From CAVYXK01 sp963708245 (GTDB lineage Bacteria; Pseudomonadota; Alphaproteobacteria; Acetobacterales; Acetobacteraceae): a stretch of 64,000 nt of DNA. The stretch lies in the NCBI GenBank assembly GCA_963708245.1, contig OY970201.1, positions 6,634,001-6,698,000 of the forward strand. Reading direction: 5' to 3'. Below the pieces are notes generated by a model. That model was given only the letters and a program-made list of their open reading frames with translations. It had not been told where the DNA came from and did no database searches. Each line of letters begins with the position of its first letter. Position 1 is the stretch's first letter. This document shows positions 41,872-50,892 of the stretch, piece after piece. A program made the position numbers and the translations under genes.

Positions 41872-43317
41872 ATGACGCTTCCCACCGTGCTCGTGGCCGA
41901 CGACGACCGTTCCATCCGCACCGTGTTGACCCAGGCGCTGGGCCGGTCGGGCTATCAGGTCCGCAGCACCGGCAATGCCGCGACGCTGTGGCGCTGGGTT
42001 GAGGACGGCGAAGGCGATCTTGTGATCACCGACGTGGTGATGCCGGACGAGAACGGGCTCGACCTAGTCCCACGCATCCATCGTGTCCGCCCGGACCTGC
42101 GGGTGGTGGTGATGAGCGCACAATCGACCCTGATGACAGCGGTGAAGGCGGCCCAACGCGGCGCCTTCGAGTACCTGCCCAAGCCGTTCGACCTCAATGA
42201 ATTGCTGACAGTCGTCGGCCGCGCGCTGGCCGCCCCGGCCGACGCGCCGCCACCCTCTGCCGAAACCCGCGACGCCGACGAGCAGCTAAAGCTGATCGGC
42301 CGAAGCCCGGCGATGCAGGAGATCTATCGCACGATCGCGCGGCTCACCACTGCCGACCTGACAGTGATGATCAGCGGTGAATCGGGGACCGGCAAGGAGC
42401 TGGTGGCACGCGCGCTGCACGACTACGGCAAACGGCGCAGCGGCCCATTCGTGGCGATCAACATGGCAGCGATCCCGCGCGAGCTGATCGAGAGCGAGCT
42501 GTTCGGGCACGAACGCGGCGCCTTCACTGGCGCGCTGGCGCGCACGCAGGGCCGCTTCGAACAGGCCAATGGCGGTACGCTGTTCCTCGACGAGATCGGC
42601 GACATGCCGTCCGAGGCGCAGACCCGGCTTCTACGCGTGCTGCAGGAAGGAGAGTTCACCTCGGTCGGCGGGCGTCAGCCGATCAAGGCGAACGTCCGCA
42701 TTATAGCCGCCACCCATCGGGACCTGCGCGCGGCGATTCGCAACGGCCTATTCCGCGAGGATTTGTTTTACCGGCTCAATGTGGTGCCGATCCGCATCCC
42801 GCCGCTGCGCGAACGCACCGAGGACATCGGCCCGCTGGCGCATCACGTGCTGGAGCGCGCGCGCGAGGACGGACTGCCGGCAAAGCTGCTCGACCCCGCC
42901 GCGGTCGAGCGGCTGAAGCGGCATTCCTGGCCCGGCAATGTGCGCGAGCTGGAGAATTTGATGCGCCGGCTCGCTGCACTCTGTCCGGCGGACACGATCT
43001 CGGCCGAAGCGGTGGAAGCGGAGCTGGCGGAGGCCACCCCGACCGCCGAACCGACCGCGCCGGCAGGTCCGGAGCCGCTGGCTCGCGCGGTCGAGCGGCA
43101 CATCAAGCAATTCCTGGCTGCTCACGACGGCGGCTTGGCCCCTTCGGACGTGTACGCCCGTGTCATCGCCGAAGTGGAACGGCCGCTGATCCGCCTGACT
43201 CTTGCCTCCACACGGGGCAATCAGATCAAGGCCGCGGCGATGCTTGGTCTCAACCGCAACACGCTGCGGAAAAAGATCCGCGACCTGGATATTCCCGTCG
43301 TGCGGGGGATCATGTGA
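41872..43317 (+). CDS. ntrC: Nitrogen regulation response regulator NtrC
   Basis: 481 residues from ATG 41872. REC domain with the acidic DDD, phospho-Asp in ITDVVMPDENG, Lys in YLPKPFD. The AAA+ sigma-54 domain has Walker A GESGTGKE, the GAFTGA loop intact and Walker B GGTLFLDEIGD. The C-terminal Fis-type HTH reads GNQIKAAAMLGLNRNTLRKKI. It activates sigma-54 promoters when phosphorylated by NtrB. An upstream ATG at 41839 is possible, but 41872 has GAGGAGCT 5-8 nt ahead and begins at the REC fold. Confidence 0.94.
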   Translation: MTLPTVLVADDDRSIRTVLTQALGRSGYQVRSTGNAATLWRWVEDGEGDLVITDVVMPDENGLDLVPRIHRVRPDLRVVVMSAQSTLMTAVKAAQRGAFEYLPKPFDLNELLTVVGRALAAPADAPPPSAETRDADEQLKLIGRSPAMQEIYRTIARLTTADLTVMISGESGTGKELVARALHDYGKRRSGPFVAINMAAIPRELIESELFGHERGAFTGALARTQGRFEQANGGTLFLDEIGDMPSEAQTRLLRVLQEGEFTSVGGRQPIKANVRIIAATHRDLRAAIRNGLFREDLFYRLNVVPIRIPPLRERTEDIGPLAHHVLERAREDGLPAKLLDPAAVERLKRHSWPGNVRELENLMRRLAALCPADTISAEAVEAELAEATPTAEPTAPAGPEPLARAVERHIKQFLAAHDGGLAPSDVYARVIAEVERPLIRLTLASTRGNQIKAAAMLGLNRNTLRKKIRDLDIPVVRGIM

Positions 43318-43327
43318 AGGCGAGCTC

Positions 43328-45547
43328 GTGAACGCCGAGCCGCAGCTCCACAGCATCGTGCCTGCACCGGAACCGCCGGTGCGGTCCCGGATGAGTCGCC
43401 TGGGCGATGTCCTGCTGGGCAAGGCAGCCACCATCGTCCTGGTGGCGCTGGCTCTAGCCGTCGGCATCGCCACCTTCGTGATACTGGCGCGCGGCACGCC
43501 ATATGGCGTCGCGCCCGGGGCTGGGGTTGCGCTCGTATTGGCCAATCTCTCGGTCCTGCTGCTGCTGGGCGCCTTGCTGGCAGGACGGATCACTCGGGTC
43601 TGGGCGGAGCGCCGCCGGGGTTCGGCCGGCTCGCGGCTCCATGTCCGGCTGGTGTTGCTGTATGCCGGTGTCGCGGTGGCGCCAAGTATCGCCGTTGCCG
43701 GCTTCGCCGTCGCGTTCTTCCATTTCGGGATTCAGGGCTGGTTCAACGATCCGGTTCGCACGGCGATCACCGAATTGTTGCAGGTGTCCCGTGGCTATCT
43801 CGAAGAGCATCGCAACAACATCCGCGCCGTCGCACTGGAGATGGCCAACGACCTGACCCGCGCCGGCGCGGTACTGGCCGGCGACCCCAACTCCTTCGCC
43901 GAAGTGCTGGCCACGCAGACCACGTTACGTGGACTGACGGAAGCGGTGATCTACGAGCCGGTGACCGGCCAAGTGCTTGCCTCGGCAGGCCTTTTGGGCG
44001 GCCTCGGCGTCGAGCCGCCGCCGGCCTGGGCCAATGTGCAGGCACGTACCGGCGAGGTCGTCGTGCTGAATTCGGCCGACGGCACCAGGGTGCGTGCCGT
44101 CGTGCAGCTCAATTCCGTCCCGCCGCTGCTGCTCATGATCGGGCGCCCAGTCGATCCAGAAATCCTGAATTACATGCACCGCACCGAGCGGGCTGTCGAC
44201 GAATACAAGCGGCTGGATGCAAGCCGCTCCTGGCTGCAGATCGCCTTTGCCTGGATCTTCGCCCTGGTGGCTCTGCTTGTTTTATCGGCGGCGGTGCTGA
44301 TCGGCTTGTTGATGGCGAACCAGATCGCCCGGCCCATCGGGCGGCTGATCCATGCGGCCGAGCGGGTGCGCAGCGGCGATCTGAGTGTTCGGGTGCCGGA
44401 GAGCGCGACCGAGGATGAGATCGCCGGGCTGTCGCGCGCGTTCAACCGCATGACCGGACAGCTCGCCGCCCAACGCGGAGAGCTGATGGACGCGTACCGC
44501 CAGATCGACGAGCGCCGGCGCTTCACCGAGACCGTGCTGGCCGGCGTTTCGGCCGGCGTGATCGGCCTCGATTCGAAAGGACGGATCGAGTTGCCGAACC
44601 GCGCCGCCGACGAGTTGCTGGGAACCGACCTTCTCGCGGCCACCGGCCAGGAGTTGGCCGTGGTGGCTCCGGAATTCGCCGGTCTGATTGCGGAGGCACG
44701 TATCGATCCGCGTCGCGCGCATATGGCGGAAGTGCAGATCGGTCCCGCGGCCCACCGGCGCACGCTGCTCGCCCGCATCGGCGCCGAGCTTTCGGGCGAG
44801 CGTGCCGCCGGCTTCGTCGTGACTTTCGACGACATCACCGAATTGCAGGCCGCGCAGCGCAAGGCCGCCTGGGCCGACGTGGCGCGCCGCATCGCGCACG
44901 AGATCAAGAACCCGCTGACCCCGATCCAGCTCGCCGCCGAGCGGCTGAAGCGCCGGTTCGGCCGGGAGATCACCTCTGACCCCGATACCTTTGCCCAATG
45001 CGCCGAGACGATTGTGCGCCATGTCAGTGATATCGGCCGTATGGTCGATGAATTCTCTGCTTTCGCTCGCATGCCGCAGCCGGTGATCAAGTCAGAGGAT
45101 GTGGGCCGCATCGCGCGCGAGGTGCTGGTTCTGCAGAAGGCCGCACGGCCGCAGATCGATTGGCGCAGCGATATCCCTGAGCGGGGCCCGGTTGCCGCCT
45201 GCGACCGGCGCATGCTGCGCCAGGCGCTCACCAATCTGCTGCAGAACGCCGCCGATGCGGTGTCGATGCGGGAAGCCGCCGGCAGGATCGAGCTCGCCGT
45301 GCGCGTTGTTGCCGGCGAAGTGCATATTACTGTGACGGACGATGGTGTCGGCTTGCCGGAGCAGGATCGGGCCCGGTTGGCGGAACCTTACGTCACGCAC
45401 AAACCGAAAGGCACCGGACTCGGGCTGGCGATCGTAAAGAAGATCATGGAGGACCATGGCGGGCGGCTCGTGCTCGACGACCGGGCAGACGGCCCGGGCG
45501 CCGTCGCGACGCTCGTCCTGCCGGCGAGGATGGCCGATGCCGCATGA
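43328..45547 (+). CDS. ntrY: Nitrogen regulation membrane sensor kinase NtrY
   Basis: 739 residues from GTG 43328. Four hydrophobic segments lie in the N-terminal part (about 37-58, 60-85, 105-130 and 300-330) with a periplasmic region of about 160 residues. After them come HAMP (IARPIGRLIHAAERVRSGDL), PAS (AGVSAGVIGLD), HisKA (RIAHEIKNPLTPIQLAAERLKRR) and HATPase (LLQNAADAV, DDGVGLPEQD, GTGLGLAIVKKIMEDHGG). Partner of NtrX in nitrogen/redox signalling. It starts 10 nt after ntrC and ends inside ntrX (11-nt overlap). Confidence 0.92.
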   Translation: MNAEPQLHSIVPAPEPPVRSRMSRLGDVLLGKAATIVLVALALAVGIATFVILARGTPYGVAPGAGVALVLANLSVLLLLGALLAGRITRVWAERRRGSAGSRLHVRLVLLYAGVAVAPSIAVAGFAVAFFHFGIQGWFNDPVRTAITELLQVSRGYLEEHRNNIRAVALEMANDLTRAGAVLAGDPNSFAEVLATQTTLRGLTEAVIYEPVTGQVLASAGLLGGLGVEPPPAWANVQARTGEVVVLNSADGTRVRAVVQLNSVPPLLLMIGRPVDPEILNYMHRTERAVDEYKRLDASRSWLQIAFAWIFALVALLVLSAAVLIGLLMANQIARPIGRLIHAAERVRSGDLSVRVPESATEDEIAGLSRAFNRMTGQLAAQRGELMDAYRQIDERRRFTETVLAGVSAGVIGLDSKGRIELPNRAADELLGTDLLAATGQELAVVAPEFAGLIAEARIDPRRAHMAEVQIGPAAHRRTLLARIGAELSGERAAGFVVTFDDITELQAAQRKAAWADVARRIAHEIKNPLTPIQLAAERLKRRFGREITSDPDTFAQCAETIVRHVSDIGRMVDEFSAFARMPQPVIKSEDVGRIAREVLVLQKAARPQIDWRSDIPERGPVAACDRRMLRQALTNLLQNAADAVSMREAAGRIELAVRVVAGEVHITVTDDGVGLPEQDRARLAEPYVTHKPKGTGLGLAIVKKIMEDHGGRLVLDDRADGPGAVATLVLPARMADAA

Positions 45548-46934
45548 AATCCTGATCGTCGATGACGAACCGGATATCCGCCTGCTCATTGATGGCGTGC
45601 TGCGCGACGAGGGCTACGAGACCGCTCAGGCTGCCGATTCCGACCAGGCGCTGGCGGCGTTTCGGGCACGCCGGCCATCGCTCGCCATTCTGGATGTCTG
45701 GTTGCAAGGATCGCGGCTGGACGGGCTCGGCATCATGACCGCCTTCCACCGCGAGGAGCCGCAGGTCCCAGTGGTGATCATCTCCGGCCATGGCACGATC
45801 GAACTGGCGGTGCAGGCGATCCAGCGCGGTGCCTATGATTTCATCGAGAAGCCGTTCGAATCAGACCGACTGCTGCTGGTGGTTCGCCGCGCGCTGGAGG
45901 CTGCGGCACTGGCGCGAGAAAATGCTGAACTGCGGTTGCGTGCCGGACCGGAGACGTCGCTGACCGGGACCAGCGCGGCCATCGCCTCGGTGCGCGCCCA
46001 GATCGAGCGGGTGGCGCCCACCGGCTCGCGCGTGCTGATCCAGGGTCCGGCGGGCTCCGGCAAGGAGGTGGCGGCGCGCATGATTCATGCCCGCTCCCGC
46101 CGCGCCGGCGGCCCCTTCGTCGTGTTGAATTGCGCCACCCTCGCCCCCGGTCGCTTCGAGGAGGAGTTGTTCGGGATCGAGGCCGGCAGCGACCCGGCAG
46201 CGCATCCGCGCCGATCAGGCGTGTTGGAACGTGCGCATGGTGGGACGCTGCTGCTCGACGAGGTCTCCGACATGCCGCTGGAGACCCAGGGCAAGATCGT
46301 GCGCGTGCTGCAGGACCAGGCGTTCGAGCGGCTTGGCGGCTCGCATCGGGTGAAGGTGGACGTGCGCGTGCTAGCGACGACCAACAAGGACCTGCAAACC
46401 GAAATTGCGGCGGGGCGGTTCCGCGAGGACCTGTATTACCGACTTGCTGTCGTTCCACTGAAACTGCCATCGCTCAAGGATCGGCGGGAGGACATCCCGC
46501 TGCTGGCGCAGTACTTGCTGGGTCGCTCCGCCGAAACCTCCGGCATGTCGGCACGCGAGCTGTCGGCCGACGCGATGACCGCGTTGCAGGCCTACGACTG
46601 GCCGGGAAATGTCCGTCAGCTCCGTAACGTGGTCGATTGGTTGCTGATTATGGCTCCCGGCGGACCGGCCGACCCAATCCGGCCGGATATGCTGCCGCCC
46701 GAAATCGGCGCCAATGCACCGGCGCTGCTGACCATCGATCCGGCCGCCGATATTATGGCGCTGCCGTTGCGCGATGCGCGCGACCTGTTCGAGACACAGT
46801 ATTTGCACGCGCAACTGCTGCGCTTTGGTGGGAATATCAGCCGCACCGCGCAGTTCGTCGGGATGGAGCGCAGCGCACTGCATCGCAAGCTGAAGCAGCT
46901 CGGGGTCAATTCCGAAGAAAAGGTGGGGGGATGA
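45537..46934 (+). CDS. ntrX: Nitrogen regulation response regulator NtrX
   Basis: 465 residues from ATG 45537. REC domain (ILIVDDEPD, phospho-Asp in LAILDVWLQG, Lys in FIEKPFE), AAA+ domain with Walker A GPAGSGKE and Walker B GGTLLLDEVSD, and a Fis-type HTH at the end (NISRTAQFVGMERSALHRKLKQLG). The loop that is GAFTGA in NtrC is FGIEAGSDPAAHPRRSG here. This NtrX therefore probably does not open sigma-54 complexes and instead binds as a conventional regulator, as reported for other NtrX proteins. Confidence 0.92.
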   Translation: MPHEILIVDDEPDIRLLIDGVLRDEGYETAQAADSDQALAAFRARRPSLAILDVWLQGSRLDGLGIMTAFHREEPQVPVVIISGHGTIELAVQAIQRGAYDFIEKPFESDRLLLVVRRALEAAALARENAELRLRAGPETSLTGTSAAIASVRAQIERVAPTGSRVLIQGPAGSGKEVAARMIHARSRRAGGPFVVLNCATLAPGRFEEELFGIEAGSDPAAHPRRSGVLERAHGGTLLLDEVSDMPLETQGKIVRVLQDQAFERLGGSHRVKVDVRVLATTNKDLQTEIAAGRFREDLYYRLAVVPLKLPSLKDRREDIPLLAQYLLGRSAETSGMSARELSADAMTALQAYDWPGNVRQLRNVVDWLLIMAPGGPADPIRPDMLPPEIGANAPALLTIDPAADIMALPLRDARDLFETQYLHAQLLRFGGNISRTAQFVGMERSALHRKLKQLGVNSEEKVGG

Positions 46935-47785
46935 CCTTCAAGAGTACCGCGACCTACATCGCCACGCGCGATCTCGAGGTTGCGGTCAACGCCGCCGTCA
47001 CGCTGCAGCGGCCGTTGCTGGTCAAGGGTGAGCCCGGCACCGGCAAAACCATGCTGGCGCACGAGGTCGCTGCTGCCCTCGGCCATCCGTTGATCGAGTG
47101 GCATATCAAATCGACCACCAAGGCGCAGCAGGGACTCTATGAATACGACGCGGTATCCCGCCTGCGCGATGGGCAGCTCGGCGACCCGCGGGTGCATGAC
47201 ATCTCCAACTATATCATCCGCGGCAAGCTGTGGGATGCCTTCGAATCGGACGGTCCAGTGGTGGTGCTGATCGACGAGATCGACAAGGCTGATATCGAGT
47301 TCCCCAACGACCTGCTGCTGGAGCTCGACCGGATGCAGTTCTTCGTCTACGAGACGCGCCAAACCGTGCAGGCAAAGCACCGGCCGATCGTCATCATCAC
47401 CTCGAACAATGAAAAGGAGCTGCCGGACGCTTTCCTGCGGCGCTGCTTCTTCCATTATATCCGCTTCCCCGACCGTGCAACCATGGAGCGCATCGTCCAG
47501 GCGCACTATCCGGATATCCGTCGCGACTTGGCGCGCGAGGCGCTCAATGTGTTCTTCCGGTTGCGCGAGCTTCCCGGCATGAAAAAGAAACCGGCGACGT
47601 CCGAGCTACTCGACTGGCTCAAGCTGCTGATGGCCGAGGATCTTCCGCCCGAGGCGCTCCGCAGCAAGGACGGCCAAGTGGCGATCCCGCCGCTCTATGG
47701 CGCCCTGCTGAAGAACGAGCAGGACGTGCACCTGTTCGAGCGCATCGCCTTCTTGGCCCGCCAGGGCAGCCACCCGAGGGGCTGA
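46931..47785 (+). CDS. MoxR-type AAA+ ATPase
   Basis: 284 residues, full length for the MoxR/CbbQ/CoxD group. Walker A GEPGTGKTML, Walker B VVLIDEIDKAD, sensor 1 VIITSNNEKELPDAFLRRC with the arginine finger region. It acts as a chaperone ATPase with a VWA-domain partner for metallocofactor insertion or complex assembly. The start overlaps the ntrX stop (ATGA) and its stop overlaps the VWA start, so all three are translationally coupled. Confidence 0.9.
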   Translation: MTFKSTATYIATRDLEVAVNAAVTLQRPLLVKGEPGTGKTMLAHEVAAALGHPLIEWHIKSTTKAQQGLYEYDAVSRLRDGQLGDPRVHDISNYIIRGKLWDAFESDGPVVVLIDEIDKADIEFPNDLLLELDRMQFFVYETRQTVQAKHRPIVIITSNNEKELPDAFLRRCFFHYIRFPDRATMERIVQAHYPDIRRDLAREALNVFFRLRELPGMKKKPATSELLDWLKLLMAEDLPPEALRSKDGQVAIPPLYGALLKNEQDVHLFERIAFLARQGSHPRG

Positions 47786-48963
47786 TGTTCGCGACCTTCC
47801 TGCTGTCGCTCAAACAGGCAGGATTACCGGTCTCCATCACTGAGTACTTGACGCTGATCGGAGCAATGAAGGCTGGGCTCGCCGAATATAGCGTCGAGGA
47901 CTTCTACTATCTGAGCCGCGCCAGCCTGGTAAAAGACGAACGCCATCTCGACCGCTTCGATCGCGTCTTCGGGATGTGTTTCAACGGGCTGGAGACCCCC
48001 GAGGGGATAACCCCGCGCGAGCTGCCGGACGAATGGCTTCGCAAGCTGGCCGAGAAGCTGCTCACTGCTGAGGAGATGGCGGAGATCCAAGCGCTAGGCG
48101 GCTTCGAGGCCCTGATGCAACGTCTGCGCGAGCTGCTCGCCGAACAGACATCCCGCCATCAGGGCGGCTCCAAATGGATCGGAACGGCCGGCACGTCGCC
48201 GTTCGGCGCCTATGGTTACAACCCCGAAGGCGTGCGAATCGGCCAGCAGGAGTCACGCCACCGCAGCGCCGTGAAGGTGTGGGATCGGCGGGAGTTTCGC
48301 GACCTGGATGGCGATGTAGAGCTGGGTACACGCAATTTCCGTGTCGCATTGCGCCGGCTGCGCCGCTTCGCCCGCCAGGGCGCGCCGGTCGAGCTCGACA
48401 TGCCAGATACGATCCGCTCGACCGCCAACAACGCCGGCGTGCTGGATCTGAAGCTGAGGCCCGAGCGGCACAACGCGGTGAAGGTCCTGCTGCTCCTCGA
48501 CGTCGGCGGCTCGATGGACGAGCACGTGAAACTATCGGAAGAGCTGTTTGCCGCTTGTCGCACCGAGTTTCGGCATCTTGAGTTCTTCTATTTCCACAAT
48601 TTCCCTTATGAACGTCTCTGGAAGCAAAATCGCCGCCGCCATGACGAGGTCACGCCGACCCTGGAGGTGCTGCACACGTACGGCTCCGACTACCGGCTGA
48701 TCATCGTGGGCGACGCCGCGATGAGCCCGTATGAAATCACCATGCCTGGCGGCAGTGTGGAGCGTTGGAATGAGGAGCCGGGACGAATCTGGCTCGACCG
48801 GTTAACGTCGCATTTCCACCGCGCGGCATGGCTCAATCCGGTGCCGGAGCGATCGTGGCAATTCGTCAACTCGACCGCGATCACGCGCCAGCTCATGGGG
48901 GACCGCATGTTCCCGCTGACGCTCGCCGGGATCGATCTTATGACGCGGGAGCTAAGCCGATAG
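47785..48963 (+). CDS. VWA-domain protein, CoxE-like partner of the MoxR ATPase
   Basis: 392 residues. The N-terminal DUF-type helical region (FLLSLKQAGLPVSITEYLTL) is typical of CoxE-like proteins. The VWA fold in the C-terminal half carries the MIDAS line LLLDVGGSMDEH (Asp-x-Gly-x-Ser kept) and a later Asp in IIVGDAAMSP. The pair with the preceding MoxR ATPase is a standard assembly module; the client is not encoded nearby. Overlap with the previous gene is TGATG. Confidence 0.85.
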   Translation: MFATFLLSLKQAGLPVSITEYLTLIGAMKAGLAEYSVEDFYYLSRASLVKDERHLDRFDRVFGMCFNGLETPEGITPRELPDEWLRKLAEKLLTAEEMAEIQALGGFEALMQRLRELLAEQTSRHQGGSKWIGTAGTSPFGAYGYNPEGVRIGQQESRHRSAVKVWDRREFRDLDGDVELGTRNFRVALRRLRRFARQGAPVELDMPDTIRSTANNAGVLDLKLRPERHNAVKVLLLLDVGGSMDEHVKLSEELFAACRTEFRHLEFFYFHNFPYERLWKQNRRRHDEVTPTLEVLHTYGSDYRLIIVGDAAMSPYEITMPGGSVERWNEEPGRIWLDRLTSHFHRAAWLNPVPERSWQFVNSTAITRQLMGDRMFPLTLAGIDLMTRELSR

Positions 48964-48971
48964 GGGACCGT

Positions 48972-48996
48972 CCCGCTGGGTTATTCCCGCAGCGGG
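48972..48996 (+). terminator. Hairpin between convergent VWA and cytochrome-barrel genes
   Basis: Arms CCCGCTG (48972-48978) and CAGCGGG (48990-48996) with an 11-nt loop, 8 bp after the VWA stop; ATTTTG lies a few bases further on the plus strand. It may serve both convergent genes. Confidence 0.5.
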
Positions 48997-49021
48997 GTAG
49001 ATTTTGCGTTCGCGACGATGA

Positions 49022-50371
49022 TCAAAATGCGGTCCACGCGTACAGGAAGATGGTGTTGTTATCGCTCGCGTTACGACCAAAGCCGTCGTAATTTCGGCTG
49101 CCGCCGTTGAACAGCGTGTACAGCACGTATTGCAACCCGATCTTGAGGTTCGCGAAGGGACGCCCCCAGGAATCCGTCTTGCCGAATGGAACCCAGTCCG
49201 CTTCGAAGATGAACGCCTTGCTATCCGGCTTGCCGTTGGCGCTGCCCGTCACCGGTTGCGCCGGGAACATCAGTGGATTGGGCGTGCCCCAGGTGTACTG
49301 CCAGGCGACCGTCAGCCCGTAGGTATTCCGATAGTAATACGTTGCATTGGCACGGATCTGATTGAGCGAGTTGCCCACTTGGCTGGCAGTCCCCATGTTG
49401 AACGAGCCCTGCAGGTTCTGCCGCTCGTGCACGAAAATGCCGTTCAGCGTCCCGATATGCGTGCCATCGCCGAGGAACTGATACCCACCATCGATACCGT
49501 AGTCGATGAACTGATTCTGTCCCTGTGAGCCACTTGCAGTGCGCGGCCCGATCGCGGGGTTGATGCTGGCGCCGAGGAACAGCGCCCCGACATAGGCAGA
49601 CTGCCCGTTCCATAGCCATTGATAGGCGGCACGCGCGTACGGGGCGATGTTGGCCGTGCTACCGGGCCCATAGGTTGTGCCGAACCCCGACAGCAGGCTG
49701 GGGCCGTAGGTTTCGTATCCGCCGGCTTCCAGATAAAGCCGCTGGTCGTACCAGGCGTAAGCAGTGACGCCGATCGAGTTGCCCACCAGCCCGTTCGCCA
49801 GCAGGGGTTGAGCGGTCGGCGTTGGAGCCAGGGCGGATTGCGCGAACGGGAAAATCCAGACGAAGGTCGAGTTGTAAGGGTCCTGGACCGTGGGCCCGTT
49901 GTTGATCGAGATGCCGACACGCAGCTCGGTGCTGCCGAGATCAAGCGGCGTGGTCAGGCGAAGATCGGTGTTGTCGAGCAAGAAGGCGCGCTGGGTGCCG
50001 GAATAGGTCCCCTGGATGAAACCACCGGCAAAGTCGCTGGCACGCCCGGCAACGAACAGGCTGACCTGATCGAGCGCCGGATTGTTGTTGGTGTTGAACC
50101 CGGCTGCCGGCGGCGTAGGCTGCGGCACCTCGGTATGAGTGAACGAGCCCAGCACAAAGGCCGAGAGCGGAATGTTCGCAACCAGCCCAGTGTCGCCCTG
50201 CTGCGTATAGCCGCCGATCTTGAAGGCGCAGCCGAAGGGAGTGAGCTGCGGGCCGAAAGCGCCGATATGACATGCCGCGCACGGCTGCCCGGTCTGCTGC
50301 GCGAAAGCCGGCACTGCTTGCGCCGGCGCCGCCCGCAGCACCATCAGCGTCACCCACGCGACCAGCAGCAA
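49022..50371 (-). CDS. Fused monoheme cytochrome-outer-membrane barrel protein (Cyc2-like architecture)
   Basis: 449 residues. A signal-like N-terminus (LLLVAWVTLMVLRAAPAQA) is followed by one heme motif CAACH (31-35) in FAQQTGQPCAACHIGAFGPQLTPFG, then about 400 residues rich in alternating aromatic beta strands (LYLEAGGYETYG, YYYRNTYGLTVAWQY, KIGLQYVLYTLFNG) ending in Phe, typical of outer-membrane barrels. Monoheme cytochrome fused to a barrel is the plan of Cyc2-type outer-membrane iron oxidases, but whether this one moves electrons is unknown. As read it needs a TTG start at 50371. One more G in the run 50373-50377 would join it to ATG 50397 and give a classic signal peptide. It is 37 nt downstream of a soluble cytochrome c gene. 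Confidence 0.7.
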   Translation of the reverse strand: MLLVAWVTLMVLRAAPAQAVPAFAQQTGQPCAACHIGAFGPQLTPFGCAFKIGGYTQQGDTGLVANIPLSAFVLGSFTHTEVPQPTPPAAGFNTNNNPALDQVSLFVAGRASDFAGGFIQGTYSGTQRAFLLDNTDLRLTTPLDLGSTELRVGISINNGPTVQDPYNSTFVWIFPFAQSALAPTPTAQPLLANGLVGNSIGVTAYAWYDQRLYLEAGGYETYGPSLLSGFGTTYGPGSTANIAPYARAAYQWLWNGQSAYVGALFLGASINPAIGPRTASGSQGQNQFIDYGIDGGYQFLGDGTHIGTLNGIFVHERQNLQGSFNMGTASQVGNSLNQIRANATYYYRNTYGLTVAWQYTWGTPNPLMFPAQPVTGSANGKPDSKAFIFEADWVPFGKTDSWGRPFANLKIGLQYVLYTLFNGGSRNYDGFGRNASDNNTIFLYAWTAF

Positions 50372-50408
50372 TCCCCCAGGCGACTCCAGTGTCGCATGAT
50401 ACTTCCGG

Positions 50409-50792
50409 TCAGTGCAGGGTGGCGAGATAGGCGATGACGTCGGCCCGCTGCTTCGGGTCCTTCAAACCTGGAAACGTCATCAGTGTCCCGGGAACCACTT
50501 GCCCTGGCGCGGTCAGATAGCGGTCGAGCGTCGCGACCGTCCAGGTCAATCCGGACTTGCGATTGGCGTCCGAGTAGTGGAAGTTGGGGATATGCCCGGA
50601 AGGCCGATTGACGACGCCGAACAGGCTGGGGCCGATAAAGTTACGTCCGGGCTGCACTGTGTGGCAGACGCTGCAATAGGTCTGGAACACCCGGCGGCCG
50701 GCGGCCGCATCCTGTGCATGCCCGGGCGTTATCGCGACAAGCAGAAACGACGCTGCGACAGTCGCCGCGGCGAGCAAACGCAGTCCGGGCAT
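50409..50792 (-). CDS. Periplasmic cytochrome c, class I
   Basis: 127 residues from ATG 50792. Signal peptide to about residue 26 (SFLLVAITPGHAQ), heme site CSVCH (40-44), conserved GPSLFGVVNRP after it and the axial Met in GTLMTFPGL, then DVIAYLATLH. This is the c2/c550-like periplasmic electron carrier plan. GGAGAG precedes the start. It is the first gene of a two-gene unit with the cytochrome-barrel gene, so it could be the periplasmic partner of the outer-membrane heme. Confidence 0.88.
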   Translation of the reverse strand: MPGLRLLAAATVAASFLLVAITPGHAQDAAAGRRVFQTYCSVCHTVQPGRNFIGPSLFGVVNRPSGHIPNFHYSDANRKSGLTWTVATLDRYLTAPGQVVPGTLMTFPGLKDPKQRADVIAYLATLH

Positions 50793-50892
50793 CGGCTTCT
50801 CTCCTGCCGTTCCGGTGATTAAAAGGAAGGGAAAGGGGGCTCTCCGCCGCGCTGGAGGGGGGAGCTCGCGCGGCGGAGAGCGAGGCTGGTCG

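Noticed and set aside
44170..45234. Long open frame (354 codons) on the minus strand
   Set aside because: Antisense to ntrY; Ser/Arg-rich translation without family features.
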